Shown piece after piece: positions 13,934 to 21,679 of a DNA stretch of 21,679 nucleotides; position 1 is the first letter of the stretch, and every line of letters begins with the position of its first letter. A program made the translations under genes and the position numbers. The DNA comes from an uncultured Pseudomonadota bacterium. Its GTDB lineage: Bacteria > Pseudomonadota > Gammaproteobacteria > Xanthomonadales > Ahniellaceae. The DNA is taken from contig CALKUS010000294.1 in NCBI GenBank assembly GCA_937996755.1, positions 1 to 21,679 on the forward strand. The letters run 5' to 3'. Below the pieces are notes generated by a model, which had not been told where the DNA came from, ran no database searches, and saw nothing but the letters and a program-made list of their open reading frames with translations.

Positions 13934-14362
13934 TTGAAGAGGAAACGCTTGTTGTTCGTCACGCTGCTCGCGCTCGGGAGCGCTTGGGCCGGTATCGCGA
14001 GCCAGTTTGCGCTGTACCGCTCGTTCTCAGGCGAAGGTCCCAGCGATGCGTTGGGGCTGTTCTCCACCACCCTGCTCTTGCCCGGAACCGTAGTGACCGC
14101 GATCGACGCGAGCACGGGCAATTGGCAGAACTACACGTACACGGGCTCCGGGTACACCGAGCGCCAAGGCAGCGGCGAAAGCGGCTATTCCGGTGAGTAC
14201 GACGGCACCATCAACGGCGGCGGCAGCGGTGGCGGCGATCCATCGGGTGGCCACGGCGGCGGCGGTGGCGGTGGCCCTGCGCCACCGAGCGGATGCTACG
14301 GCGCCGGCTGCAACGTGAGCGGGGAAGTCGAGATCGGGCCGATCGGCACGCATCCGCACTGA
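13934..14362 (+). CDS. Small exported glycine-rich protein, function unknown
   Basis: This 142-residue protein begins at TTG 13934, chosen because AGGGAG lies six bases upstream and the reading then opens with a classical export signal (basic KRKR, then LLFVTLLALGSAWAG). An earlier ATG at 13877 overlaps the previous gene and lacks a ribosome binding site. After a signal or anchor (about 1-25) comes a polar region with NWQNYTYTGSGYTERQGSG. A run of about 25 residues consisting almost only of glycine follows, and then two cysteines in SGCYGAGCNVSG. The glycine-rich tract suggests an extended surface or matrix-like segment. It ends in HPH just before a strong hairpin. It is probably cotranscribed with the preceding unknown gene, and no function can be assigned. 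Confidence 0.7.
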   Translation: MKRKRLLFVTLLALGSAWAGIASQFALYRSFSGEGPSDALGLFSTTLLLPGTVVTAIDASTGNWQNYTYTGSGYTERQGSGESGYSGEYDGTINGGGSGGGDPSGGHGGGGGGGPAPPSGCYGAGCNVSGEVEIGPIGTHPH

Positions 14363-14389
14363 CGCGCAGCGTCGCGACGGCGACAAGAC

Positions 14390-14423
14390 GAAGGGCGGCC
14401 GGATCCCCATCCGGCCGCCCTTC
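14390..14423. terminator. Perfect 15-bp hairpin between convergent genes
   Basis: GAAGGGCGGCCGGAT (14390-14404), loop CCCC, and its exact complement (14409-14423) form a very stable stem in the 81-base gap between the glycine-rich protein gene (plus) and the transporter gene (minus). It is placed to end both transcripts. No T-run follows on the plus strand, and only CTTCGTCTTG on the minus strand, so it is not a textbook intrinsic terminator. Confidence 0.7.
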
Positions 14424-14443
14424 GCGCTCCTCCCCGAACTCGT

Positions 14444-17029
14444 TTACGGCGCCGGCGTTTCCGGTGCCTTCGCGGATTCCGTGATGAACGGAATCGTGTG
14501 CTTCTTCGGCGGCACCCAGTTGTCCTTCTCGCCCGGGCGCAGCAGCCAGCGGCAGAGCGCCGGCAGGAAGATGATCGCGGCCACCATGTTCACGATGAAC
14601 ATGAAGGTGAGCATCACGCCCATGTCGGCCTGGAACTTCAGCGCCGAGAACACCCAGGTGCCGACGCCGACCGCGAGCGTGAGCGCGGTGTAGAAGATCG
14701 CGATGCCGGTGGTCTTCAGCGCGCCGAAGTAGCTTTCGGTGAGCGTCTTGCCGTTCGCCATGCCTTCGGCCATGCGCGCGAAGATGTAAATCGCATAGTC
14801 CACGCCGATGCCGACGCCGAGCGCGACCACGGTCAGCGTGTTCACCTTCATGCCGATGCCGAGCTCCACCATCAGCGTGTGGCCGAGCTCCGTGACGAGC
14901 ACGAGCGGCAGCACAATGCAGAGCGCGGCGCGCGGATCGCGGAACGAGAGCAGGCACATGAGGAACACGGCGCCGTACAGCAGCCAGAGCATGATGTGCT
15001 CGACTTCGCGGACCTTGTCGTTGATCGCCGCGGCGACGCCGACGTTGCCCGTGGCGAGGCGCAGGTTCACGCCGTCGGACTTGTACTCCTCGCCCTTCTC
15101 GGCCGCGGCCGCGACGGCCTTCTCCTGCTTCACGCGGAAGTTCACGTCGTAGGCCGCGTTCTTCTCGCGGAATTCCTTCACGGCGCCCACCACGCGGTCG
15201 ATCGTCGTCGCCTGGTGGTCGGTCATGAAGATCATGATCGGGATCGCGCTGCAGTCGTCGTTGAGCAGGCCCGAATCGGTCTCGAAGCCCTGCGTCGCGA
15301 CGCGCAGCTCGTCGGTGCTGCGCGGCAACGCGCGCCAGCGGATGTTGCCCTCATTCCAGCCGGCGTTCACGATCTTCGCGGCGACCGGCAGGCTGATGAC
15401 CTGCTGCACGCCCTCGATGTTGCGCATGTGCCAGCTGAAGCGGTCGATCATCTCCATCGCGCGGTAGCTCTGCGTGCAGGCTGCCGGCGCCGCTTCGGCG
15501 ATGATGTTGATGATGTCGACGCCCAGCGAGAACTTCTGCGAGATCGCGATGGCGTCGCGGTTGTAGCGTGCTTCGGGTCGCAGCTCGGCCACGCCCTGCT
15601 GCGCGTCGCCGATCATCACCTTGTCGCCCTGCGCCTCGGCGAACCACCAGATGACGACGCCGATCACGATGATGATCGCCGCGGGCACCGGTCGGGCGAA
15701 TCGCGACAGGATCGCCCAGGCCTTGTCGAACTGCGTGAGCTGGCGCAGGCGGAAATTGCGCTTCTTGTCCATGTTGCGCAGGCGCGTGTACGACAGCAGC
15801 ACCGGCAGCAGGATCAGGTCGGTGAGGATGGTGAGCGCGACGCCGGCCGTGGCCGTGATCGCAAGCTCGCGCACCATGCGGATCTCGATCAGCATGATCG
15901 TCGCAAAACCAATACAGCCCGCGATCAGCGCGACCGTGCCGGGCACCAGCAGCATGCGGAACGCGAGGCGCGCCGCTTCGTAGGGCGGCACGCCGGAGCG
16001 CCCGCGCAGCTCCTCCACGGTGCCTTCCTCGAGGCCGCCGAAGAAGATCTCGCCGCGGAAGCGGTTGATCATCTGTTCGCCATGGCTGACCGCGATCGCG
16101 AATATCAGGAACGGCGTCAGCATGTTCATGGGATCGATGCCGAAGCCCATGATCTTCAGCATGCCCAGCATCCAGATGACCGCGATCAGCGCCGCGAACA
16201 CCGTGAGCGAGGCGAGCTTCACCGACGTCGAGTAGAGGTACAGCAGCAGCCAGGTGAGCGCGATCGTGACGAGGAAGAACACCATCACGGAGCGCGCACC
16301 GTCCGTGATGTCGCCCACCATCTTCGCGAAGCCGATCACGCGGATCTCGACGTCGCCCTTCTCGAAGTCCGTGCGGATCTTCTCGAGCGAAGCGGCCACC
16401 TTCTGGTAGTCCAGCTTGTTGCCGCCCGCACCTTCCGGCACGAGCTCGGCCCAGATCATCGCGCCCGAGAAATCCTTCGCGACGTAGCGGCCCACCGCAT
16501 TCGCCTTCACGATGTTCGCGCGGATCGTGTCGAACTGCTCCGGCGTGCCCTGGAAGCCCTCGACCGTCGGCGTGAATTCCGGCGGAATGACATTGCCACC
16601 CGCGAAGCCGTCCTCGACCACTTCGACGAAGCGTACGTTCGGCGTGAAGATCGAGCGGGCGCGCGCGTCGTCGACTTCGTCGATCTCGAGCACGCGCGCG
16701 GTCACCTGCTCGACGGTGGCGAAGAACTTCGTCGCGCGGTCCAGCTCCTCGGGCGTGTTCACGGCCGGGAACATCGGGCCCTTGTTCATCACCGCGACGA
16801 GCACGCGGTTCGCTCCGCCGAAGTTCTGCTCGTAGTCGAGGAACGTGTTGATGTATTCGTGGCCGATCGGCAGTTGCTTCTTGAAGCCCGCGTCGACGCG
16901 CAGCTGCGACGCGAAGAACAACATGACGAGCGTCACGATCGCGAACAGCGCGAGCACCAGCGGCCGGCTGGCGAACACCAGTCTCTCGGCGGCAAGGGTG
17001 AAGCGGCCCTGCTGGTTGCTCACGTGCAT
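14444..17029 (-). CDS. RND/MMPL-family transporter
   Basis: This is a large inner-membrane efflux-type protein of 861 residues with the RND double layout. A helix at about 22-41 is followed by a periplasmic loop to about 245, then helices 2-6 (about 246-415). A second half has a helix at about 448-464, a loop to about 675 and five helices to about 830. The second half carries GVGIGVDYAIYIF with the proton-relay Asp744. The equivalent place in the first half reads FAIAVSHGEQM (310-320) and has no Asp. Cys518 and Cys593 in the second loop could pair. GGGGAGG about nine bases before the ATG supports the start. It is the last gene of the DUF1302, DUF1329, Ycf48-like, MMPL series, which suggests movement of a hydrophobic molecule such as a lipid or sterol. 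The substrate is unknown. Confidence 0.88.
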   Translation of the reverse strand: MHVSNQQGRFTLAAERLVFASRPLVLALFAIVTLVMLFFASQLRVDAGFKKQLPIGHEYINTFLDYEQNFGGANRVLVAVMNKGPMFPAVNTPEELDRATKFFATVEQVTARVLEIDEVDDARARSIFTPNVRFVEVVEDGFAGGNVIPPEFTPTVEGFQGTPEQFDTIRANIVKANAVGRYVAKDFSGAMIWAELVPEGAGGNKLDYQKVAASLEKIRTDFEKGDVEIRVIGFAKMVGDITDGARSVMVFFLVTIALTWLLLYLYSTSVKLASLTVFAALIAVIWMLGMLKIMGFGIDPMNMLTPFLIFAIAVSHGEQMINRFRGEIFFGGLEEGTVEELRGRSGVPPYEAARLAFRMLLVPGTVALIAGCIGFATIMLIEIRMVRELAITATAGVALTILTDLILLPVLLSYTRLRNMDKKRNFRLRQLTQFDKAWAILSRFARPVPAAIIIVIGVVIWWFAEAQGDKVMIGDAQQGVAELRPEARYNRDAIAISQKFSLGVDIINIIAEAAPAACTQSYRAMEMIDRFSWHMRNIEGVQQVISLPVAAKIVNAGWNEGNIRWRALPRSTDELRVATQGFETDSGLLNDDCSAIPIMIFMTDHQATTIDRVVGAVKEFREKNAAYDVNFRVKQEKAVAAAAEKGEEYKSDGVNLRLATGNVGVAAAINDKVREVEHIMLWLLYGAVFLMCLLSFRDPRAALCIVLPLVLVTELGHTLMVELGIGMKVNTLTVVALGVGIGVDYAIYIFARMAEGMANGKTLTESYFGALKTTGIAIFYTALTLAVGVGTWVFSALKFQADMGVMLTFMFIVNMVAAIIFLPALCRWLLRPGEKDNWVPPKKHTIPFITESAKAPETPAP

Positions 17030-17099
17030 GCGCGAAAACCTCCCCGTCCCCTGTCCTGTTGCCGTTGCGTCATCCGTGCACCCGCCAGCGCGCGTGCCT

Positions 17100-18269
17100 T
17101 CAGTTCGGTGTGTACGACGAAATGCCCGACTCGCCCGCCACGACGAGCTCGCCGCCCGGCGCGAGCGCGAGCGCGGCCGACAACACGCCGGCGTCGGGAT
17201 GCGTGTGCTTCAGCAGCGATGCGCTCGTCGCGGAGCGCGTGAGCACCACGCCGTTCGCGCCGACCAGCGCCGCGCCGCCACCATCCCACCCGGCGCCGCC
17301 CATGATCGAGAGGTCGACGCCCGTGTCGATCTTCTTCCACGTGTCGCCGAGGTCGGTCGACTCGAACACGTTGCCGCGCAACCCGAACGCGAGCACGTGG
17401 CGGTTCTCGTAGCCGATCACGCCGAACATCGAGCCGTCGTACGGCAGCTTCAGCCGCTGCCAGGTCTGGCCTTCGTCGGTCGAGCGGAACGCCGAGCCGC
17501 GCTCGGCGACGATGAACAGCGAACCGTCGCCCGTCTTCGCGATGCCGTTGAGGTGCGGATCGGCCTCGTCCTCCAGTTCGAGCTCGGATTCGTCGAACGT
17601 CCACTTCTCGCTGCCGTCGTCCGCAGCTGCCTCGTCGGCCGGCTCGGCGCCGTCATCCGCGGCTGCCGCGTCGTCGCTCGCGCCGTCGTCGCCCGCGGGT
17701 GCGTGCGCGACGACCTCCTTCTCGGTCCACGTGGCGCCGCCATCCGTGGTTTCGAGCAGCATCGAATACGCGCCGACCGCGAAGCCGTGCTTCGCGTCGA
17801 GGAACAGCACGTCGAGCAGCGGCGCGCCGATGCGCGGATCGTCCGGATCGCTGTCGGGCATGCGCAGCGAAAGGCGCTGGCGCGTCCAGGTCAGGCCGCC
17901 GTCGCCGGAATGCAGCACGATGCCATCGTGGCCGACCGCCCACGCGTCGTCGCCGACCGCCGTGACGGCGGTGAGCGTCGCGCGCGTCGGCACGTCGTCG
18001 ACCTGGCGCCAGTCCTGGCGCGATTCGGAAACGAGGATGTGGCCACGCTCGCCGACGGCGATGCCGCGGCTCGCGGCGTCGGTCACGTCGAGGATCAGCG
18101 ACTTCGTCGCGAGCGGTTCCTTCTCGGCGGGCAGCAGCGCCGGGTCGTCGGCGGCAACGCCGGCCGGCGGCGCCTCGTCGGCATGCCCGATGAACGCTGC
18201 ACCGAGGATGGCGAGGCAGGCCAGCGCCGTCGCGGCGCCGGGCGGAGGGGTTCTCTTCTGCATCGTCAT
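17100..18269 (-). CDS. Ycf48-like beta-propeller, exported
   Basis: This exported protein of 389 residues has BNR/Asp-box-type repeats: SGDGGLTW (121-128), TTDGGATW (174-181), STDEGQTW (263-270) and STDLGDTW (304-311). They are spaced as blades of a Ycf48/sialidase-like propeller. The signal peptide spans about 1-30 (hydrophobic 12-28). The start MTMQK is chosen because GGAG lies five bases upstream; a longer reading of 14 residues is possible. An Asp/Ala/Glu-rich insertion (about 192-236) separates two blades and is unlike the rest of the protein. In plants and cyanobacteria Ycf48 helps photosystem II assembly. In this non-photosynthetic setting it lies between DUF1329 and the transporter and probably acts as a periplasmic assembly factor for that system (inference). 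It ends 70 bases before the transporter gene. Confidence 0.82.
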   Translation of the reverse strand: MTMQKRTPPPGAATALACLAILGAAFIGHADEAPPAGVAADDPALLPAEKEPLATKSLILDVTDAASRGIAVGERGHILVSESRQDWRQVDDVPTRATLTAVTAVGDDAWAVGHDGIVLHSGDGGLTWTRQRLSLRMPDSDPDDPRIGAPLLDVLFLDAKHGFAVGAYSMLLETTDGGATWTEKEVVAHAPAGDDGASDDAAAADDGAEPADEAAADDGSEKWTFDESELELEDEADPHLNGIAKTGDGSLFIVAERGSAFRSTDEGQTWQRLKLPYDGSMFGVIGYENRHVLAFGLRGNVFESTDLGDTWKKIDTGVDLSIMGGAGWDGGGAALVGANGVVLTRSATSASLLKHTHPDAGVLSAALALAPGGELVVAGESGISSYTPN

Positions 18270-18309
18270 GCGCGCTCCGAGGCTGGCCGCGCCGCGGCGC
18301 GACCGCTGC

Positions 18310-18351
18310 AAAAACGAACCGCCTCGCGAGAGGTCATCCCGGCGAGGCGGT
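18310..18351 (-). terminator. Intrinsic terminator after the DUF1329 gene
   Basis: On the minus strand ACCGCCTCGC (18351-18342) pairs with GCGAGGCGGT (18327-18318) around a 14-base loop, followed by TCGTTTTTG. The perfect 10-bp stem and T-run fit a Rho-independent terminator. It lies inside the cluster, between DUF1329 and the Ycf48-like gene, and may reduce transcription of the last two genes. Confidence 0.8.
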
Positions 18352-18382
18352 CGGTGTTACGTCTTCTGCGACGAGCCCGCGA

Positions 18383-19741
18383 TCAGCGGACGCCGCGCTT
18401 GCGCAGCGCCTGCGGCGAGAAGTCCTCGGGGGTCGTCTGGAACGAGAAGTCGTACGGCTTCTCCTCGTTGTCCAGCAGGCCCGCGATGTAGCGGCCGGAC
18501 TTCAGGTCGTGGTGCGTCTCGATCGTCGCCCAGAACGTGGGCACTTCGTAGTAATTGATCGACGGCGCCTCGGAGTAACGCCACAGCGCCTTCTGCGCGT
18601 CGTAGTGGTCGATCACGAGGATCTGCCAGCTGTCCTCGTCGAGGTAGAACGTGCGACGCGCGTTGATGTGGCGCTTGCCCGGCTTCAACGTGGCGTCGAC
18701 CACCCACACGCGATGCAGCTCGTAGCGCAGCAGGTCCGGGTTGAGGTGGCCCGGCATGATCAGGTCCTTGATCTTCGTCTTGTCGCTGTGCGCCTTGTAC
18801 GAGTTGTACGGCACGTACATCTCGCGCTTGCCGATCAGCTTCCAGTCGAAGCGGTCCATCGCGCCGTTGAACATGTCGGTCATGTCGTTCGTGCGCAGGC
18901 CGTCCGTCGCCGTGCCGGGATTGTCGTACGCGACGTTCGGCGCGCGACGCACGCGGCGCTGGCCGGGGTTGTAGATCCACGCCTGGCGCGGCTGTGCGGC
19001 GGAGTTCAGCGTCTCGTGCACGAGCAGCACGTTGCCCGCGAGTCGCGCCGGTCCTTCCACGACCTGGAAGAAGTAGATCAGGATGTTGTTGATGTTCTCG
19101 GTGGTGTTGCCGGGCTTGTAGTACAGGCCGAGCAGCTCCTCGCGCAGGCGCACGACGCTGTACGCGCCCGACGCCGTCGGCGCGACCTGGTTCGACCAGC
19201 GCTGCGCGGCGATGCCCTTGTACTTGAGCTTGTGGTTCCAGATCACCTCGTACGCGTTCTGCGGGATCGGGAACGGCAGGCCTTCGGCGCAGTTCTTGAT
19301 GCCTTCACCGTCGGCGACGAGCGTGCACGCCGTCGCGTTCTTCATCGTGAAGTCGTACGTGCGCTGCGGGAACGATGCGGTGCGTCGCGTCGGGTACACC
19401 ACCATCTTGAAGGTCTTGTACTTCTTGAACATGGCCTTCTGACCTTCGGTCAGCTGGGCCGCGTAATCGTTGTAGTTCGCGGGCGTGATCTCGAACAGCG
19501 GCTTGTCGCCCGGGAACGGATCGGGGTGGAACATGCCCACCTTGTAGCCCTGCGGCGGCTGCGTGATTCCGCCGTTCCACTCGGGAATCGTGCCGGCGGC
19601 ATTGCCGGCCTTCTCACCGCCGACCGGCGTGAGGTCCTTGCCCAGTCGCGCGGCCTGTTCGGCGGTCACGGCGGCGGACACGGCGCCGGCGAACGCCAGG
19701 GCGACGAGCCCGGCGAGCGCGGCTTGCATTGGTTTGCGCAT
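18383..19741 (-). CDS. DUF1329-domain exported protein
   Basis: This exported protein of 452 residues resembles the DUF1329 family, whose fold is related to lipoprotein-carrier (LolA/LolB-type) proteins. The start MRKPMQ is chosen because GGGAGGG lies about eight bases upstream and gives a clear signal peptide (hydrophobic 7-22, cleavage near VSA-A at 23). A longer frame of 12 residues lacks a site. Family marks include LTPVGGEKAGN near the N terminus, IPEWNGGI, FPIPQNAYEVIWNH, and the tyrosine- and arginine-rich core AWIYNPGQRRVRRAPNVAYD. The gene follows DUF1302 and is followed by a terminator, then Ycf48-like and MMPL genes. A periplasmic carrier passing a hydrophobic ligand between barrel and transporter is plausible, not shown. 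Confidence 0.87.
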   Translation of the reverse strand: MRKPMQAALAGLVALAFAGAVSAAVTAEQAARLGKDLTPVGGEKAGNAAGTIPEWNGGITQPPQGYKVGMFHPDPFPGDKPLFEITPANYNDYAAQLTEGQKAMFKKYKTFKMVVYPTRRTASFPQRTYDFTMKNATACTLVADGEGIKNCAEGLPFPIPQNAYEVIWNHKLKYKGIAAQRWSNQVAPTASGAYSVVRLREELLGLYYKPGNTTENINNILIYFFQVVEGPARLAGNVLLVHETLNSAAQPRQAWIYNPGQRRVRRAPNVAYDNPGTATDGLRTNDMTDMFNGAMDRFDWKLIGKREMYVPYNSYKAHSDKTKIKDLIMPGHLNPDLLRYELHRVWVVDATLKPGKRHINARRTFYLDEDSWQILVIDHYDAQKALWRYSEAPSINYYEVPTFWATIETHHDLKSGRYIAGLLDNEEKPYDFSFQTTPEDFSPQALRKRGVR

Positions 19742-19816
19742 GACGATTCCCTCCCGTTGGCGAAGAAGGAACGGCACCGGAACAGTCCCTGCAGACCGCC
19801 GTGCACCGCACTGGTC

Positions 19817-19846
19817 GCGCAGGCCGCCATCGGGGCGGACCTGCGC
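19817..19846. other. Intergenic hairpin between DUF1302 and DUF1329 genes
   Basis: GCGCAGGCCGCC (19817-19828) pairs with GGCGGACCTGCGC (19834-19846) with one bulged A. It lies in the 165-base gap of a presumed operon and has no T-run, so an mRNA processing or stability element is more likely than a terminator. Nothing else is evident in the gap apart from the ribosome binding site of DUF1329. Confidence 0.45.
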
Positions 19847-19906
19847 TACCGGCGTCGGGCTATCGGCGTGTTCTCGATGCCGCTCGCGACTTCCTGTTTC
19901 GATTGA

Positions 19907-21679
19907 TCAGAACGAATACTTCACCGTGAACGACACGAAGTCGCGGTCGCGGATCAGGTTCAGGTTTCCGGCACCCATGAAGCGCGTGTAGCTCAGGTCG
20001 GCCGCCCACTGGTTGAGGTAGGTGGTCTCGACGCCCAGCGTCAGCGAGCGGCGGTCCTCGATGAAGTTGCCACCGGGGCCCGGCGTGATGCCGTTGACGT
20101 CGTGGTTGAACGCGATGCGCGGCGACAGGTTGAACGGGCTGTTGAACGCGTTGTTGTAGTCGGCGCGCGCAGCCAGGCGATAGCCCCACGAATACGAGGT
20201 CGGGAAGCCGTAGGTCTGCGTGATCGGGTTGCGGCCGGCGCCCGTGAGGACGTCGGGGCCACCGCCCGTGTCGGTGCCGTCGCCCTGGTAGCGCAGCACG
20301 GACTGCGACGGCAGGTCCCAGACCTTCGTGCCGCCGAACTCGCCGACCAGCGAGAGCTGCTCCGCGCCGAGCACGTTCGCGAACACCTTCGTCAGCGTCA
20401 TCTGCCACTGGCTGACTTCATGGCGTTCCCAGCCGCGCACTTCCTCGCCGGGGCCGACCGTGCCGAGCTGGCTGATGAAGCGGTTGTACTCCGCCGGGAT
20501 CAGCGGGTTCAGCGGCGACAGCACCGTGAACAGCAACTCGATGTCGTCGAACTGCAGCGGCGCGTTGTCGCGGTACGACACTTCGCCCTGCACCGCGAGG
20601 CCCCACGGGGCGATCGTCGTGTTGAACGACACGCCGTACATGCGGATGTCTTCCGGATACTCGACGAAGTAGCGGCCCGAGGACGGCGCCGTCGTCGTGA
20701 TCGCCGTGCCGGAAAGCAGCGGCAGGCGGCTGTCGTAGTTCAGGAAGTAGAAGCCGAACTCGGTCTGGTTCAGGCCTTCCGCGAAGTAGTTCAGGCGGAA
20801 GCCGTACTGGCCGTCGCCGTCGGGCGAGCGGTCCGGCGCGCGCGGCACGGCCGCGCCGCACGCCGCGGCGCGCAGCGCCGGGCTCGCGTTGATCGCCGCG
20901 ATGTCGCTCTGCGCACCGCCGTAGCACACCGGGTAGAACAGCTCCGGGTTGTTGACCGGCTGCGGCGCCGTGCCGAAGCCGAGCATCACGTACGTGCCGC
21001 CGAGCGTGCCGAAGTCGTTCGTCGAGAAGTAGCTGCCGGCCGGGTCGGGCTCGGTCTGCTCGAACTCGAACAGGTACAAGGCTTCCATCGAGAGCGCTTC
21101 GTTGAACTCGAACGAGCCCCAGATCATGTCGACCGGCAGGAACGCTTCCTTCAGCTCGGCGCCCGCGACGCGCAGCTTGGAGACGTCGATCGGGTTGATG
21201 ACGTTGATGCCGTTCTGGATGAACGTGCTCTCGCCCCAGCTCACCACCTGGCGGCCCAGGCGCACGGTGCCGGCGCGCTCCGCGATCTCGAAGTTGTAGA
21301 ACACGAACGCATCGAGCATCGTCAGGCGGTCGCCCACCTTTTCCTTCGCGAGCTCGGACAGCTCGTCGCGGTCGGCGTTCTCGAAGTCGTAGAAGTACGA
21401 CGCACGCAGGAACGCGCCCCACGTGTCCTGGTAGTTCAGCGACAGCTCGGACGTGATCTTGACCGCGTTCGAGAACAGGTCGCCGTCCTCGTAGTTGCGA
21501 TCGCCGTCGTCGGAGTTCACCGACCAGCGGCCCGGCGCGGCGCGTTGCTGCGCATTCGGCAGGGCGCCGACGCCCGGGTTGATGTTCGACTTGCCGACCA
21601 GGTCGTTGTCGATGTCCTCGACGCGCTTCGACACGCCGTACGAGACGGTCGTGTCGAGCGAGCCGGTCCAGTCGCCTTC
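19907..21679 (-). CDS. DUF1302-family outer-membrane protein (5' end outside window)
   Basis: At least 590 residues are visible. The reading frame is open to the right edge (EGDWTGSLDTTVSYGVSKR), so the true start and signal peptide lie beyond it; an apparent GTG start at 21634 is internal. The protein has alternating amphipathic strands rich in Tyr, Asn and Gly, for example DTWGAFLRASYFYDFENADR, RLGRQVVSWGESTFIQNGIN and WGYRLAARADYNNAFNSPFN. It ends in FVSFTVKYSF, with the C-terminal Phe expected of a barrel recognised by the BAM machinery. DUF1302 proteins regularly precede DUF1329 genes. A pore or receptor for hydrophobic compounds is the usual guess. Two cysteines (in VCYGGAQ and AACGAAV) lie in a probable extracellular loop. 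Confidence 0.88.
   Translation of the reverse strand, partial: EGDWTGSLDTTVSYGVSKRVEDIDNDLVGKSNINPGVGALPNAQQRAAPGRWSVNSDDGDRNYEDGDLFSNAVKITSELSLNYQDTWGAFLRASYFYDFENADRDELSELAKEKVGDRLTMLDAFVFYNFEIAERAGTVRLGRQVVSWGESTFIQNGINVINPIDVSKLRVAGAELKEAFLPVDMIWGSFEFNEALSMEALYLFEFEQTEPDPAGSYFSTNDFGTLGGTYVMLGFGTAPQPVNNPELFYPVCYGGAQSDIAAINASPALRAAACGAAVPRAPDRSPDGDGQYGFRLNYFAEGLNQTEFGFYFLNYDSRLPLLSGTAITTTAPSSGRYFVEYPEDIRMYGVSFNTTIAPWGLAVQGEVSYRDNAPLQFDDIELLFTVLSPLNPLIPAEYNRFISQLGTVGPGEEVRGWERHEVSQWQMTLTKVFANVLGAEQLSLVGEFGGTKVWDLPSQSVLRYQGDGTDTGGGPDVLTGAGRNPITQTYGFPTSYSWGYRLAARADYNNAFNSPFNLSPRIAFNHDVNGITPGPGGNFIEDRRSLTLGVETTYLNQWAADLSYTRFMGAGNLNLIRDRDFVSFTVKYSF

Noticed and set aside
14498..17242. 914-codon open frame on the plus strand opposite the MMPL transporter
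   Set aside because: Its product is rich in Arg, His, Asp and Ala with no fold or signal, typical of the antisense shadow of a GC-rich gene; the minus-strand reading has clear RND motifs.
1..21679. CRISPR arrays, rRNA, tRNA genes or transposase genes
   Set aside because: I found no regularly spaced direct repeats, no rRNA-like segments, no cloverleaf sequences and no transposase or integrase motifs.

Overview
The window is about 21.7 kb of very GC-rich chromosomal DNA with densely packed genes. It suggests a gammaproteobacterium, probably Xanthomonadales/Lysobacterales or a near relative. The grounds are the trpE-trpG-trpD and djlA-rpe neighbourhoods, a long-form PurC, a proteobacterial dedicated sortase system, and GTAG-type REP sequences like those of Stenotrophomonas and its relatives. 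Species cannot be assigned from the sequence alone. No tRNA, rRNA, CRISPR array or transposase gene was seen.

Layout. (1) Positions 1-2523, minus strand: trpE, trpG and the first 103 codons of trpD, the start of tryptophan synthesis. (2) Positions 2595-8372: a complete dedicated sortase module. A response regulator and a histidine kinase (pdsR, pdsS) are on the minus strand. Diverging from them on the plus strand are a VIT/vWA surface protein with a C-terminal sorting tail and its class GN sortase. The two-component pair presumably senses an envelope signal and controls the sortase and its substrate. (3) Positions 8369-8669: a junction without an intact gene, made of a GTAG-REP inverted pair, a diverged second copy of the last 27 codons of rpe, and a 152-bp spacer rich in hairpins. 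(4) Positions 8670-10120, minus strand: djlA-like co-chaperone and rpe, with a 4-base overlap. (5) Positions 10250-12755, plus strand: purC, an Mpo1-like (DUF962) membrane protein and an EamA-family permease. (6) Positions 12903-14362, plus strand: two envelope proteins of unknown function, with strong ribosome binding sites and GTG/TTG starts. (7) Positions 14444-21679, minus strand: a DUF1302 outer-membrane barrel (5' end outside the window), a DUF1329 protein, a Ycf48-like propeller and an RND/MMPL transporter. This recurrent envelope cluster probably moves a hydrophobic substrate.

The most notable features lie between genes. First, three copies of an inverted repeat built from TGAGTN hexamers sit in three intergenic gaps: trpE-trpG, pdsR-pdsS, and Mpo1-EamA. 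I do not recognise it as a named family. Second, the rpe tail is duplicated at the boundary of the sortase module. Pseudomonas keeps rpe-gph-trpE together, whereas here rpe and trpE are separated by the sortase module. This suggests that the module entered, or the locus was rearranged, just downstream of rpe. Third, the REP pair's GTAG/CTAC ends supply the stop codons of both the sortase gene and the rpe remnant.
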